58,560 nt of DNA from Anaerolineae bacterium (GTDB lineage: Bacteria; Chloroflexota; Anaerolineae; Promineifilales; Promineifilaceae), in contig JAHBVI010000036.1 of assembly GCA_019637635.1 (NCBI GenBank), positions 1 through 58,560 on the forward strand, in the 5' to 3' direction. The notes below the pieces were generated by a model. That model saw only the letters and a program-made list of their open reading frames with translations. It made no database searches and was not told the DNA's origin. Below, piece after piece: positions 27,443 to 37,128 of this stretch (the stretch's first letter is position 1; every line of letters begins with the position of its first letter). The translations under genes were made by a program, and so were the position numbers.

Positions 27443-27478
27443 AATGGCACACCTGAATAGTTACAACTGAGGAGTTCG

Positions 27479-27513
27479 CATCCTCAGATGCGAACAGCGG
27501 GCATCTGAGGATG
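27479..27513 (-). terminator. Hairpin downstream of the dihydropyrimidinase gene
   Basis: The arms CATCCTCAGATGC (27479-27491) and GCATCTGAGGATG (27501-27513) are 13 bases of perfect complement with a nine-base loop. It stands 40 bases past the gene's stop codon on the minus strand. There is no strong U-tract, so it may be a repeat or a processing site rather than an intrinsic terminator. Confidence 0.45.
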
Positions 27514-27552
27514 TCCTATTCCTCAATCTATCAATGTAGCCTTGACGAGACA

Positions 27553-28905
27553 CTAACCTCTCAGGTAACGGCCGTAGCCCGCCCCCACCTGCAATTCCCC
27601 ATCCGACACCACTACCTGCCCACGAACAATCGTCGTCTGCACCCGGCCTGGCAGCGCCAGCCCCTCATAGGGCGTCCAACCGGCGGTCTCATGCAGCGAT
27701 TCGGCCGTCACCGTCCAGGGTGAATCTGGGTCAAAAATGACCACATCGGCGTCATACTCTGGGGCAATATGTCCCTTCCGCGCCAGCCCCATCAGCCGCG
27801 CCGGGGTAGTGCAGCACACGTCCACCCACTGCGGCAGCGTCAGCAAACCCCGCGCCACACCGCCCGCATACACCGCCGCCAATCGCATTTCAATGGAAGG
27901 CACGCCACCGGGAATCTGACTGTAGTTTGCCAGCCCCGTCGCCTTTTCCGCTGCCGTAAAGGGGCAGTGATCGGTGGTAATTACCTGCAAATCGCCGCGC
28001 TGCACGGCCGTCCACAATGCCGCCTGCTCAAAATCCTCCCGAATGGGCGGTGCGCACACCGGTAGCGCCCCGGCCACGCCGGGCCGGTCATACACCTCTT
28101 GCGTCAGAAAGAGATATTGCGGGCAGGTTTCGCCCGTCACCGGCAGCCCGCGCGCCCGCGCGGCGGCAATGCGCGCTGCCGCTGCCCCACAAGAGACGTG
28201 GAAAATATGCACGGGTGTGCCCACAAAGGCGGCAATATCAATGACGCGGCCCGTCGCTTCCGCTTCAAACGGGGCCGGGCGGCTGCGGGGGTGCCAGTGG
28301 GGGCCGGTACGGCCGTGCGCCACATTTTCGGCTACCAACGCCTGAATCACATCCCAGTTTTCGGAATGAACCACCGGAAGGCTGTTGACGGCGTGTACGG
28401 CCGTGAGCGCCTTCCATAGCTGTCCATCATCCAGCCGGTGGCCGTAGGCCATATACAGCTTAAAACTGGTACACCCGGCGGCAACCGCCGCCGGAACCTG
28501 ATCCAGTTTGGCGATGTCGCCGGGGGTGATGGTCATATGCAGGCCATAATCTACCACCACATGCGGGTCGGCCAGGGCGCGGCGGGCGGCAATGGCCGCC
28601 GCCATTGTCTGCCCTGGCGCGGTTTCCACAAAATCAATGATACTGGTGGTGCCCCCAAAAGCGGCAGCTACCGTGCCGCTGTAAAAGTCGTCGGTGGAAA
28701 CAAACCGGCCGATGGGCATTTGCAGGTGTACGTGCATATCCACCGCGCCGGGCAGCACCAGTTTGCCCGCGGCGTCAATCTCGCATCGCCCGCGCAACTG
28801 ACGCCCCACGGCGGCAATCGTGTCGCCGTTGATGGCTACGTCGGCGGGGAAGGTGGTCACGGCCGTGACCACCAGGCCGTTTTTGATTACCAGGTCAAAA
28901 TTCAT
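27553..28905 (-). CDS. Dihydropyrimidinase / hydantoinase-type amidohydrolase
   Basis: 450 residues of the cyclic amidohydrolase family, which opens dihydropyrimidine, hydantoin or related rings. The metal-binding HxH is in GAVDMHVHL (His58, His60). The carboxylated bridging Lys is in CTSFKLYMAYGHRL. Later ligand segments are VVHSENWD and HIFHVSC, and the distal Asp is in VITTDHCPFT. The C terminus ALPGRVQTTIVRGQVVV is typical of dihydropyrimidinases. GHRL after the Lys differs from the more common sequence of D-hydantoinases, so the substrate is open. No dihydropyrimidine dehydrogenase or ureidopropionase gene lies next to it. Confidence 0.88.
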   Translation of the reverse strand: MNFDLVIKNGLVVTAVTTFPADVAINGDTIAAVGRQLRGRCEIDAAGKLVLPGAVDMHVHLQMPIGRFVSTDDFYSGTVAAAFGGTTSIIDFVETAPGQTMAAAIAARRALADPHVVVDYGLHMTITPGDIAKLDQVPAAVAAGCTSFKLYMAYGHRLDDGQLWKALTAVHAVNSLPVVHSENWDVIQALVAENVAHGRTGPHWHPRSRPAPFEAEATGRVIDIAAFVGTPVHIFHVSCGAAAARIAAARARGLPVTGETCPQYLFLTQEVYDRPGVAGALPVCAPPIREDFEQAALWTAVQRGDLQVITTDHCPFTAAEKATGLANYSQIPGGVPSIEMRLAAVYAGGVARGLLTLPQWVDVCCTTPARLMGLARKGHIAPEYDADVVIFDPDSPWTVTAESLHETAGWTPYEGLALPGRVQTTIVRGQVVVSDGELQVGAGYGRYLRG

Positions 28906-28939
28906 TTTATAGCCAAAATAAGCCTGCCATTCTGATCCT

Positions 28940-29032
28940 TCGATGCCTCAGGGCAGGTTTGTCTTCGGGGAGGAATTTCCTCATATATACCGGAGAGGGA
29001 TTCCTCGCTCCGAAGACTCCGCTCGGAATGAC
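28940..29032. repeat. Dispersed repeat ending CTCGGAATGACAG, copy A
   Basis: GCCTCAGGGCAGG, GGATTCCTCGCTCCGAAGAC and CTCGGAATGACAG run toward the TauE gene. A related copy (ATTCCGAACGC, GTCTTCGGAGTGAGGAATCC, CTCGGAATGACA) is at 29975-30060. The two flank the TauE gene. They are non-coding, although an open frame can run through the second copy. Confidence 0.6.
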
Positions 29033-29097
29033 AGCAGACGCAATAACTTTCATATAGGCAACGTTACGGCCGTTGCCCTCACCGCACGGCCCGACTA

Positions 29098-29862
29098 TTA
29101 CCGTAGCAAATAAATAATCGCCACCACCACCCCAATCATCACCACCACCCGGCGCAGGCTGGAAGGCTTAATGCGGCTGGCCAGGCGGCCACCTAACACC
29201 CCACCCAACAATGCCCCACCCGCCATTACCGCCGCCGCTGCCCAGACCACCTGCCCGGAAAAGAGGAAAAAAAGTGCGGCGGTGATATTGATGGCAAAGG
29301 AAATCGCCTGTTTCAGCGCGTTTAACCGGGTGAGATTATCGTCTAAAAATAGCCCCAATACGGCCAGCACCATCACGCTGACCCCCGCGCCAAAATATCC
29401 ACCATAGACGGCCGCTAATCCTATGGGCAAAATGATCGTGGCTTCATTGGCCGTGCCGGCCCCTTTTTGCTCACGACGGCGGACTAACCAGCCGCGCAGC
29501 CGTTCTTGTACCGCCAACAAACCGGAGGCCATCAAAATCAGATAGGGTACTAACTCCTGAAATACCCGCTCCTCCGTCTGTAAAAGCAAAATGGCCCCCA
29601 GAATGCCGCCCACCACACCGGCTGGCAGCGTGAGCCACAGGCGTCGTCGCTGTCCGTGCAGGTCTTTAGCCTGCCCCATTGTGGCCCCCAAATAACCTGG
29701 GGAGAGGGCGACTGTGTTGGTGATGTTGGCGCTAATGGGGGGAATGCCCACAGCCACCAGGACAGGAAACGTGATGAGTGTGCCGCCGCCGGCCAGGGCA
29801 TTCACAGCGCCGGCCGCTACCGCTGCCAATGCTACCAGGAGAAACTCAACGCCGCTGATCAT
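29098..29862 (-). CDS. TauE/SafE-family membrane exporter
   Basis: 254 residues with about eight membrane spans. The start [20 protein letters not shown] and the motif [20 protein letters not shown] are the first TauE half, and [20 protein letters not shown] the second. The family moves sulfite or sulfur-containing organic acids across the inner membrane; the substrate here is unknown. The ATG at 29862 is chosen, with a GAAGGA-like site upstream. Longer frames extend into a dispersed repeat and do not look like protein. A second family member lies at 41960. Confidence 0.87.
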   Translation of the reverse strand: MISGVEFLLVALAAVAAGAVNALAGGGTLITFPVLVAVGIPPISANITNTVALSPGYLGATMGQAKDLHGQRRRLWLTLPAGVVGGILGAILLLQTEERVFQELVPYLILMASGLLAVQERLRGWLVRRREQKGAGTANEATIILPIGLAAVYGGYFGAGVSVMVLAVLGLFLDDNLTRLNALKQAISFAINITAALFFLFSGQVVWAAAAVMAGGALLGGVLGGRLASRIKPSSLRRVVVMIGVVVAIIYLLR

Positions 29863-29924
29863 TTGTGCATGGCCTTCCTTCTTCAAAGATATGCAATTGT
29901 AGCCGTTGCTTTGGGGAGAGGAAA

Positions 29925-30060
29925 ATTGGAGATTGAGAGATTGGGAGATTGAGTGGAACCCAAATTCCCTATACCTGTCATTCCGAACGCAGTCTTCGGA
30001 GTGAGGAATCCCTACGGCACCATCCCAAGGGATCCCTCGGAAGACCTCGGAATGACATCT
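29925..30060. repeat. GAGATTGGGAGATT word stretch plus dispersed repeat copy B
   Basis: Bases 29925-29953 repeat GGAGATTGAGAGATTGGGAG without a complementary arm, so this copy is half a hairpin. Bases 29975-30060 hold copy B of the CTCGGAATGACA repeat. Both lie between the receiver gene stop and the TauE start. Confidence 0.6.
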
Positions 30061-30067
30061 CATCGGG

Positions 30068-30448
30068 TCAGGACACGGCCGTAACCGCCAACACTTCCTC
30101 TAAACTGTTCATCAGCTCTTCAAACGAGGCTGGTTTACATAAATACTTGTTGGCTCCTGCGGCCAGCCCTTCAGCCACCGCCTCCCGCTGTGTTTTGCCG
30201 CTGAGCATGATGATGGGCAGCACGGCCGTTGCTGGATTGGCCCGCACTGTTTTGCACACTGTAATCCCGTCCATTTCCGGCATCATCACATCCAGAATCA
30301 CCGCATCCGGCGGGTTTTCGTCAATCATGTCCAGCGCTTCTTCGCCATCTCTGGCTTCCAGGACGGCATAACCGCCTAATTCTAGCATCTGCCCAATCAG
30401 GTCACGCAGGGCCGGCTCATCATCTACCACCAAAATTGTGAATGCCAC
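30068..30448 (-). CDS. Single-domain response regulator (CheY-like)
   Basis: 126 residues, receiver domain only. The acidic pair is in VVDDEPAL, the phospho-acceptor Asp in [12 protein letters not shown], the Thr/Ser position in IIMLSGKTQ, and the Lys in KYLCKPAS. The GTG at 30448 is chosen because GAGGAG stands six bases upstream and the upstream frame is not receiver-like. There is no output domain, so it probably passes phosphate or acts by protein contact. It is a close relative of the receiver at 48033 and may serve one of the two sensor kinases in the window. Confidence 0.9.
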   Translation of the reverse strand: MAFTILVVDDEPALRDLIGQMLELGGYAVLEARDGEEALDMIDENPPDAVILDVMMPEMDGITVCKTVRANPATAVLPIIMLSGKTQREAVAEGLAAGANKYLCKPASFEELMNSLEEVLAVTAVS

Positions 30449-30568
30449 TTTTTGCTCCTCGTTTGGCGAAAAGCACTCAAAACTGCCAGGCTTTCCATAA
30501 TAAAAATGATTCAATGAGGCTATTATGGCATAAAGAAAACGTGAAGGCAGTAGGAAATAACGCACGCT

Positions 30569-30600
30569 GCGAACATCGCGCCACGTGGCGCGATGTTCGC
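30569..30600. repeat. Perfect 32-bp palindrome downstream of metK
   Basis: GCGAACATCGCGCCAC followed at once by its exact complement GTGGCGCGATGTTCGC, with no loop. It lies eight bases beyond the metK stop on the minus strand. It may serve as a terminator stem, but no U-tract follows. Cruciform-forming or protein-binding roles are equally possible. Confidence 0.75.
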
Positions 30601-30607
30601 CGGAAAC

Positions 30608-31837
<1,230 letters not shown>

Positions 31838-31866
31838 GTGATCTATACCTCCAAAGTGAATATGAG

Positions 31867-31922
31867 ATAGGAGATTAGAGATTAGAGACTGGCGCTGCTC
31901 AATCTCTACTCTCTAATCTCCA
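31867..31922. repeat. Tandem-word hairpin of GAGATTAGAGATTAGAG
   Basis: TAGGAGATTAGAGATTAGAG on the left, TCAATCTCTACTCTCTAATC on the right. It lies in the metK leader between the riboswitch terminator and the ribosome site, so it would be transcribed in every full-length metK mRNA. Confidence 0.78.
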
Positions 31923-31931
31923 TTTACCAAC

Positions 31932-31964
31932 AAAAAAGCCTCCTGACTGCACAAGAGGCTTTTA
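31932..31964 (-). terminator. Intrinsic terminator of the SAM-I riboswitch
   Basis: Minus strand AAAAGCCTC, an 11-base loop, GGAGGCTTTTTTG: a GC-containing stem followed by a U-tract. It stands just downstream of the aptamer and is the expected expression platform. Confidence 0.9.
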
Positions 31965-31979
31965 CTGACTATCCAGTTT

Positions 31980-32082
31980 CCTCTTATCGTTCAGCCGTGG
32001 CTGCCGGAATTAGCACCTTTCCCTGAATTGGGGGTTGCTGCAGTTTCATCGGGCCGGTCCCTCCACTGCTCTGGATAAGATT
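31980..32082 (-). promoter_or_regulatory. SAM-I (S-box) riboswitch controlling metK
   Basis: On the minus strand the aptamer opens with CTTATCCAGAGCAGTGGAGG, then GACCGGCCCGATGAAACTGC and AGCAACC, and later AGGTGCTAATTCCGGCAGC. It closes with GATAAGA, which pairs with the first bases (P1). These are the conserved blocks of SAM-I RNAs: the kink-turn AGAG, the GATGAAAC joint, the GCAACC turn and the GGTGCTAATTCC strand. High SAM should stabilise the aptamer and allow the terminator at 31932-31964 to form. Confidence 0.95.
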
Positions 32083-32119
32083 GTGAATTTGACAAATCAA
32101 TGTCACAAAGTTGGCCGCC

Positions 32120-32147
32120 AGTATAGCGGATGACTCTGGTTTGTCAA
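32120..32147 (-). promoter_or_regulatory. Promoter of the SAM-I/metK transcript
   Basis: Minus strand: -35 TTGACA (32142-32147), 16-base spacer, -10 TATACT (32120-32125). Transcription would start near 32113, about 30 bases before the aptamer. The remainder of the 31838-32209 gap shows no gene. Confidence 0.8.
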
Positions 32148-32209
32148 ACGCAGGTCAGTGAACTGACCACGTTATCATGGAATATCAAGGTTTCGTTTTT
32201 ACTTGCGGT

Positions 32210-33001
32210 TTACTCCCATTTTTCTGGCGGTTCGGGCATGCCCAGAATGTGGTAACCGGCATCCACGTAGATGATTTCGCCGGTGACGCCGCTGCTGAGG
32301 TCGCTGCATAACCAGAGGGCGGTCTGGCCGACTTCTCGCTGGTCTACGTTGCGGCGCAGGGGGGCGCGTTCTTCGGTGTAGCGCAGCATTTTGCGGAAGC
32401 CGGCGATGCCGGAGGCGGAGAGGGTTTTGATGGCGCCGGCGGAGATGGCGTTGACGCGGATGTTTTGCGGGCCGAGGTCGGCGGCCAGGTAGCGGGTGCT
32501 GGCTTCCAGCGCCGCTTTGGCCACGCCCATCACATTGTAGTGGGGGACTACCTTTTCTGCGCCGTAGTAGGTGAGGCAGAGTACGCTGCCGCCGTTGCTC
32601 ATCAGGGGAGCGGCGGCGCGGGTGAGGGAGACCAGGCTGTAGACGCTGACGTCCATGGCCAGGCGGAAACCATCGCGGCTGGTATCTACAAAACGGCCGT
32701 CCAAATCCTCTCGTTTGGCGTGGGCAATGGCGTGTACCAGGATGTCCAGGCTGCCAAAATGGTCGCCCACCTTTTGGAAGGTGCGCTCGATTTGGGCATC
32801 GTCTTCGATGTTGCATTCCTCCACAAATTCGACGCCTAACTGTTCGGCCAACGGCCGTACCCGTTTCTCCAACTGCTCAAACCCATAACTAAACGCCAAC
32901 TGCGCCCCATGTTCGTGCAACGCCTGGGCAATGCCCCAGGCGATGGAGTTCTTGTTGGCAATACCAAAAATGAGTGCTTTTTTACCTTCGAGTAGTTTCA
33001 T
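32210..33001 (-). CDS. fabI: Enoyl-[acyl-carrier-protein] reductase (NADH)
   Basis: 263 residues of the short-chain dehydrogenase fold. It reduces enoyl-ACP in the last step of each fatty-acid elongation round. The FabI-type cofactor loop [18 protein letters not shown], the [13 protein letters not shown] segment, the active-site Tyr145/Tyr146 in [10 protein letters not shown], and Tyr155-X6-Lys162 in [12 protein letters not shown] all agree with FabI rather than FabL or FabK. The length is normal. It is transcribed on the minus strand between the glycosylase gene and metK. Confidence 0.96.
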   Translation of the reverse strand: MKLLEGKKALIFGIANKNSIAWGIAQALHEHGAQLAFSYGFEQLEKRVRPLAEQLGVEFVEECNIEDDAQIERTFQKVGDHFGSLDILVHAIAHAKREDLDGRFVDTSRDGFRLAMDVSVYSLVSLTRAAAPLMSNGGSVLCLTYYGAEKVVPHYNVMGVAKAALEASTRYLAADLGPQNIRVNAISAGAIKTLSASGIAGFRKMLRYTEERAPLRRNVDQREVGQTALWLCSDLSSGVTGEIIYVDAGYHILGMPEPPEKWE

Positions 33002-33012
33002 GTTTTCTCCGC

Positions 33013-33080
33013 GAGAGATTGGAGATTAGAGATTGGGAGATTGAGAGATTTTTCTATCTCCAATCTCCAATCTCCAATCA
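33013..33080. repeat. Tandem-word hairpin of GAGATTGGAGATTAGAG
   Basis: GAGAGATTGGAGATTAGAGA and GATTGGGAGATTGAGAGATT on the left, ATCTCCAATCTCCAATCTCC on the right. It lies between the glycosylase stop and the fabI start. Confidence 0.8.
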
Positions 33081-33087
33081 CATATGT

Positions 33088-33702
33088 TCATTTTTTAGAT
33101 ACATAAACATTGCCCTTTATCCAATACCGCCAGGGCATGGAGAGCCAGGGTTCGGGCGTCTGGCCCAGGCCGATGCGGGGGCCGGTGCAAATATCGCTGG
33201 GGTTAACGGCCGTACCCATTTCAATCCATATAACCCCATCCGGATCACACAGGTTTGCGCCGTTGAGCGATTGGTCAATGTCCAGGGCTTGGGCCAGTTT
33301 GGCCGGGCCGTTGGTGAGTTTGTTTAACGGCCGTGCGCCGCGCCGCTGCTGCATCCATTCCACCCCATCCACCGGCTGCACGGCGCGAATCAACACCGCA
33401 TTCGCCTGCCCGGTCTGCCCGGTAACGATGTTAAACATCCAGTGCATCCCATAGGTGAAGTAGACATAAGCATGACCGGCGGGGCCAAACATCACGGCCG
33501 TGCGTGCTGTTGGTTGTCCGCGATTGGCCCGGTCGCCGTGGCAGGCCAGGTCGGGCGCGTCGCCATCGCAGTACGCCTCGGTTTCCACGATAAGGCCGCT
33601 GAGCAAATGGTCATCTACCACGCGCACCAACTTTTGCCCCAGCAGGGCAGCCGCCACCACCTGCGCCGGGCGTGTATAAGCTGAAAAATCCCATCGAGTC
33701 AT
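33088..33702 (-). CDS. mpg: DNA-3-methyladenine glycosylase (AAG/MPG family)
   Basis: 204 residues. It removes alkylated purines from DNA in base-excision repair. Family motifs are present: VAAALLGQKLVR, the catalytic Glu in IVETEAYCDGDAPDLACHG, GPAGHAYVYFTYGMHWMFN, and the C-terminal CTGPRIGLGQTPEPWLSMPWRYW. The length matches bacterial Mpg. It is a stand-alone gene downstream of the large sensor kinase on the same strand. Confidence 0.96.
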   Translation of the reverse strand: MTRWDFSAYTRPAQVVAAALLGQKLVRVVDDHLLSGLIVETEAYCDGDAPDLACHGDRANRGQPTARTAVMFGPAGHAYVYFTYGMHWMFNIVTGQTGQANAVLIRAVQPVDGVEWMQQRRGARPLNKLTNGPAKLAQALDIDQSLNGANLCDPDGVIWIEMGTAVNPSDICTGPRIGLGQTPEPWLSMPWRYWIKGNVYVSKK

Positions 33703-33757
33703 TGTTGTTTATCACCTGCCATCGATCACACCGAACCCCATGAAATCCTGTAGATAC

Positions 33758-36700
33758 CTACAATTCATGCAGCGGCAGCCACAACGAAAAAGTAGCGCCG
33801 GCGTCGGGTTCGCTGTCCACTTCAATCAGCCCGCCATAGGGTTCGATGATTTTTTTGGCGACGGGCAGCCCCAGGCCAATACCGGAGATGTTGGCAGTGC
33901 GGGCGGCTTCGCCGCGATAAAAACGGTCAAATATCAGTGGTTGTTCGGCCTGGCTTAAGCCGGGGCCTTGATCGGTGATTGTTACCAGGGCGAAAGAGCG
34001 GTTGGCGCGTGTTTGCCGGCGCACGGTGAGGTCAATTTGACCGCCGACGGGGGAATACTTGATGGCATTGTCCATGACGTTGGTGAGGATGGTGCGGAGA
34101 TGGATGTGGTGCATGTGTACGGCCGTAGCCACAGCCTCATCCCCTGCGACGACCAGACGCATTCCCTTTTCGGCCACGCTGCCGGCAAAATACTCCCGCA
34201 ATTCGTTTAACAACGGCCAGAGATCGGTGGCGGCGTCGGGGTCAGGTGTAAACTCGGCGTCCAGCCGGGAAACATCCAACAAATCCTGAATCATCCGGTT
34301 CAGTCGGTCTGTTTCCGTTTGCATCACCTGAAAATAACGGGGGCGGTTTTCCGGTTTGCCCCGTTCCAGAAGGGAAATATGCGTCTTGATGACCGTCAGC
34401 GGCGTGCGTAAATCATGGGTGACGTTGGCAATAAATTCAGTCTTTAGCCGTTCCACTTCCTTTAGCTGGCTGATGTCTGACTGGACGATTACATAGCCGG
34501 TAATGACGCCGACGTTATCTTTGATGGGCGTCACGGTCAGGCGCACGCTGTAGGTCTGGCCATCTTTCCGTTGGTTCAGCAGTTCCCCCGACCAGCGTTC
34601 CTGGCTGAAGCCAGAGGGCCAGGTTTGCACAAAAAGGAAACGGGCCGCGCGATCATTCACCAGAATGCGCAAATTTTGGCCGGTGAGTTCGGCACGGCCG
34701 TAGCCGCTCATGCGCTCCATGGCCCGGTTCATATAGAGGATGTTCACGGCCGTGTCCGTCAGAATAATGCCCTCACCCGCGCTTTCCAAAATAGCTACCG
34801 TCCGGTCTCGTTCAGACTCCAATTCGGCCGTGCGCTGGTTCACCAGTACGGCCAACACGTCCTTTTGCGTCAGCAGCGATTCGTACAACTGGGCGCGTTC
34901 TATCACCGCCGCTACCAACCCGGCTAACGTGGTTAAAAAATGCAGGTCCTTCTCTGAAAAAGCATTCAGTCGTGGGCTTTCCACATCAATCACGCCGACC
35001 ACCTGGTCTTTCACCTGCACCGGCACCACAATGGCCGCGCGCATCTTCTCTACCGGCATACCGGCCTCGTACAGCGGTTCCAGGCGTACATCGGCCACAA
35101 TCTGCGGCTCGCCGGTTTGAGCCACCAACCCAAACAGGCTTTCGTATAACAATGATTGTTCCCGATAAGGCGCCGGAATGCCATGAAAGGAAAGATGAGG
35201 CCGCAGCGCGCCGGTGGAAGGGTCTTTCACCACAAACCCGAACAGGTCAGGGTACAGACGTTTGGTGATCAGGCGGGTTGTCTGGCGCAGCAGTTCGTCT
35301 ACATTGAAGGTGGAAGCTGTGGCAGTGGCAATCTGGTGCAAAATATCCAGTTCATCTGCCTGCTGCAACACCTGGTCATGCAGCCGGGCATTGGCAATGG
35401 CAATCGCGGCCTGGTTGGCAAAAGCGGCCACTGTTTCGGCGGCCTCGGCATTGTATTTGCCGGCCTTCCGGCTTTCCAGGCTGAGGATGCCAATGAGTTG
35501 GTCTTTCACCATCAGCGTGGCTCCAATCCACGAACTGACCCCCTCCAGCGCCGGCAGCACCAACCAGCCTGTATCCTGCTGTGTATTACCAACAAACGCC
35601 CATCCGGGCGGAATGGGAATGCGCCGCAGCCATGATCTGGCGTGGGTATCCAGGAATTGGCGCAGGTTTTCGGCCTCTTCAAAACCACGGCTGGCAGCCA
35701 GGGTAAAAGAGCCGCTGGTAGGGTCATCCAGATGCAAGGAGACAAAATCGTACTCAATGATTTCCGCCAGGTAGTCAAAAATGTATTCGTACACCTGGTG
35801 TAGGGTGAGGCTGGTGGTGAGCAGCGCGCCAACTTTTTGCAGCATAGTAGCTATTTTCAACTGGCGTTTTTGGGCGGTGAACAGGTTGGCGTTAGCAATG
35901 GCGCTGGCGGCCTGGCTGGCCACGCTCTGGCAAAGGGCAATTTCGTCTGGGGTGAAGTGGCGCGGGCTGTGCCATTTATGAATATGGAGCAGGCCAATAA
36001 TGGTTTCCCGGAACATGAGGGGCACATATAACAGGGCGCGCAGCCCGGCTTTGGTCACATGCAAGGCGCGTTCGTTCAAGTAGGCAATCTGCCATAAATC
36101 GGCGACGGCCGTTGGCTGCTGGTTTTTGAGCGTGAGACGAGAGAACAACGTATCTTCCACAGGTGACGCCTGGCCTACCGGTACCAGGGTGAAGACAGGT
36201 TTTTCAGTCCATTCGGCCACAGTGCGCAGGAAACGGCCGTCTTCGCTCAAAATGGAAATGGAGCAAGTGCTGATGTTGGTCAGGTAACGGCGCACGGCGT
36301 CCAGGGTATGGCTGAGAACTTCGTCTAATTCCAGGGTGCTGGAAAGATAACCGGTTATTTCTAGCAGCGTTTCGGCTTCACGGCGGCGGCGGCTTTCCGT
36401 TTCATATAAGCGGGCATTCACCAGGGCGATGGCCCCTTGCTGGGCAATGGTCTGGCATAGTTCAATTTCGGCCTGGGTATAGTCGCGGTGGTAGCGGCTT
36501 TCCCACAATTCGGCAAAACCGATGATCTGGTTGTGTAGGCGGAGCGGTACCACTAAGGATGTTTTGATCTGGTAAGCTGCCAGATGCTCTCGATCCCACG
36601 CGGGAGTTTGGGGATCATCTGCATGAAGCAGCAAGGGGTAAAGGTTTTGCAAGTAAGCCACATCTCGTTCGATCTCGTTGACGAGGTCATACGAGACGCC

Positions 36701-36952
36701 CATATCACTTTGCATCTCCTGGGCATTGGCCTCTGGGCTGCGGTATTCGGCCTGCACGGTAGCCAGGCCGGTGTTGGCATTCCAATCGGAAATGTAGACG
36801 CTGGTCACGTGGAAGGTTTGGGCAAGCTGCCGGGCCAGTTCGGTGAGCAGGGTGGGGGTACTCAGGTTGACAGACACGGCCGTGATCGCCCGCAGCAGCG
36901 CCTCATAATGGGCTGTTGAATAAAGGTGGCTGTTGTTTTCTTGCTCGTTCAT
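33758..36952 (-). CDS. Large cytoplasmic histidine kinase with GAF array and PAS domain
   Basis: 1064 residues with no membrane span. There are about four GAF-like domains (roughly 25-190, 195-365, 375-555 and 560-735). They contain repeated elements such as ETLLEITGYLSSTLELDEVL and VVPVQVKDQVVGVIDVESP. A PAS domain follows (about 745-835, AILESAGEGIILTDTAVNIL). The dimerisation helix keeps the acceptor His846 in NVTHDLRTPLTVIKTHISLL. The ATPase domain has LTNVMDNAIKYSP, ITDQGPGLSQ and ISGIGLGLPVAKKIIEPYGG. The GAF array suggests sensing of small molecules or redox state. No response regulator is adjacent; the receivers at 30068 and 48033 are candidates. Confidence 0.93.
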   Translation of the reverse strand: MNEQENNSHLYSTAHYEALLRAITAVSVNLSTPTLLTELARQLAQTFHVTSVYISDWNANTGLATVQAEYRSPEANAQEMQSDMGVSYDLVNEIERDVAYLQNLYPLLLHADDPQTPAWDREHLAAYQIKTSLVVPLRLHNQIIGFAELWESRYHRDYTQAEIELCQTIAQQGAIALVNARLYETESRRRREAETLLEITGYLSSTLELDEVLSHTLDAVRRYLTNISTCSISILSEDGRFLRTVAEWTEKPVFTLVPVGQASPVEDTLFSRLTLKNQQPTAVADLWQIAYLNERALHVTKAGLRALLYVPLMFRETIIGLLHIHKWHSPRHFTPDEIALCQSVASQAASAIANANLFTAQKRQLKIATMLQKVGALLTTSLTLHQVYEYIFDYLAEIIEYDFVSLHLDDPTSGSFTLAASRGFEEAENLRQFLDTHARSWLRRIPIPPGWAFVGNTQQDTGWLVLPALEGVSSWIGATLMVKDQLIGILSLESRKAGKYNAEAAETVAAFANQAAIAIANARLHDQVLQQADELDILHQIATATASTFNVDELLRQTTRLITKRLYPDLFGFVVKDPSTGALRPHLSFHGIPAPYREQSLLYESLFGLVAQTGEPQIVADVRLEPLYEAGMPVEKMRAAIVVPVQVKDQVVGVIDVESPRLNAFSEKDLHFLTTLAGLVAAVIERAQLYESLLTQKDVLAVLVNQRTAELESERDRTVAILESAGEGIILTDTAVNILYMNRAMERMSGYGRAELTGQNLRILVNDRAARFLFVQTWPSGFSQERWSGELLNQRKDGQTYSVRLTVTPIKDNVGVITGYVIVQSDISQLKEVERLKTEFIANVTHDLRTPLTVIKTHISLLERGKPENRPRYFQVMQTETDRLNRMIQDLLDVSRLDAEFTPDPDAATDLWPLLNELREYFAGSVAEKGMRLVVAGDEAVATAVHMHHIHLRTILTNVMDNAIKYSPVGGQIDLTVRRQTRANRSFALVTITDQGPGLSQAEQPLIFDRFYRGEAARTANISGIGLGLPVAKKIIEPYGGLIEVDSEPDAGATFSLWLPLHEL

Positions 36953-36979
36953 CTGATTTTGCTGACGGCCGTGTCAAAA

Positions 36980-37009
36980 ATAATACCTGCACTTGACCGC
37001 TTCTGGCAA
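36980..37009 (-). promoter_or_regulatory. Probable promoter of the GAF/PAS kinase gene
   Basis: Minus strand: -35 TTGCCA (37004-37009), 18-base spacer, -10 TATTAT (36980-36985). Transcription would start about 20 bases before the ATG at 36952. ACGGCCGT lies between the -10 and the start codon. Confidence 0.55.
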
Positions 37010-37059
37010 CATTCACAATGCGAGCTAAAATCAGGTATCTGGATAAAAATTATTGAGAC

Positions 37060-37118
37060 TTTTGAGGATTAGAGATTGGCTGATTCTAATCTCCAATCTC
37101 CAATCCCTAATCTCCCAT
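37060..37118. repeat. Tandem-word hairpin of GAGGATTAGAGATTGG
   Basis: GAGGATTAGAGATTGG on the left, TAATCTCCAATCTCCAATCC and CTAATCTCCCATCTC on the right. It lies directly before the proline dehydrogenase ATG at 37129, so it is in the 5' leader of that gene. Most other copies lie just after a stop codon. Confidence 0.75.
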
Positions 37119-37128
37119 CTCTCGACAA

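Noticed and set aside
29098..30063. A 321-residue version of the TauE protein
   Set aside because: The extra N-terminal 67 residues are encoded by the dispersed CTCGGAATGACA repeat and the GAGATT words. The ATG at 29862 gives a normal first membrane span.
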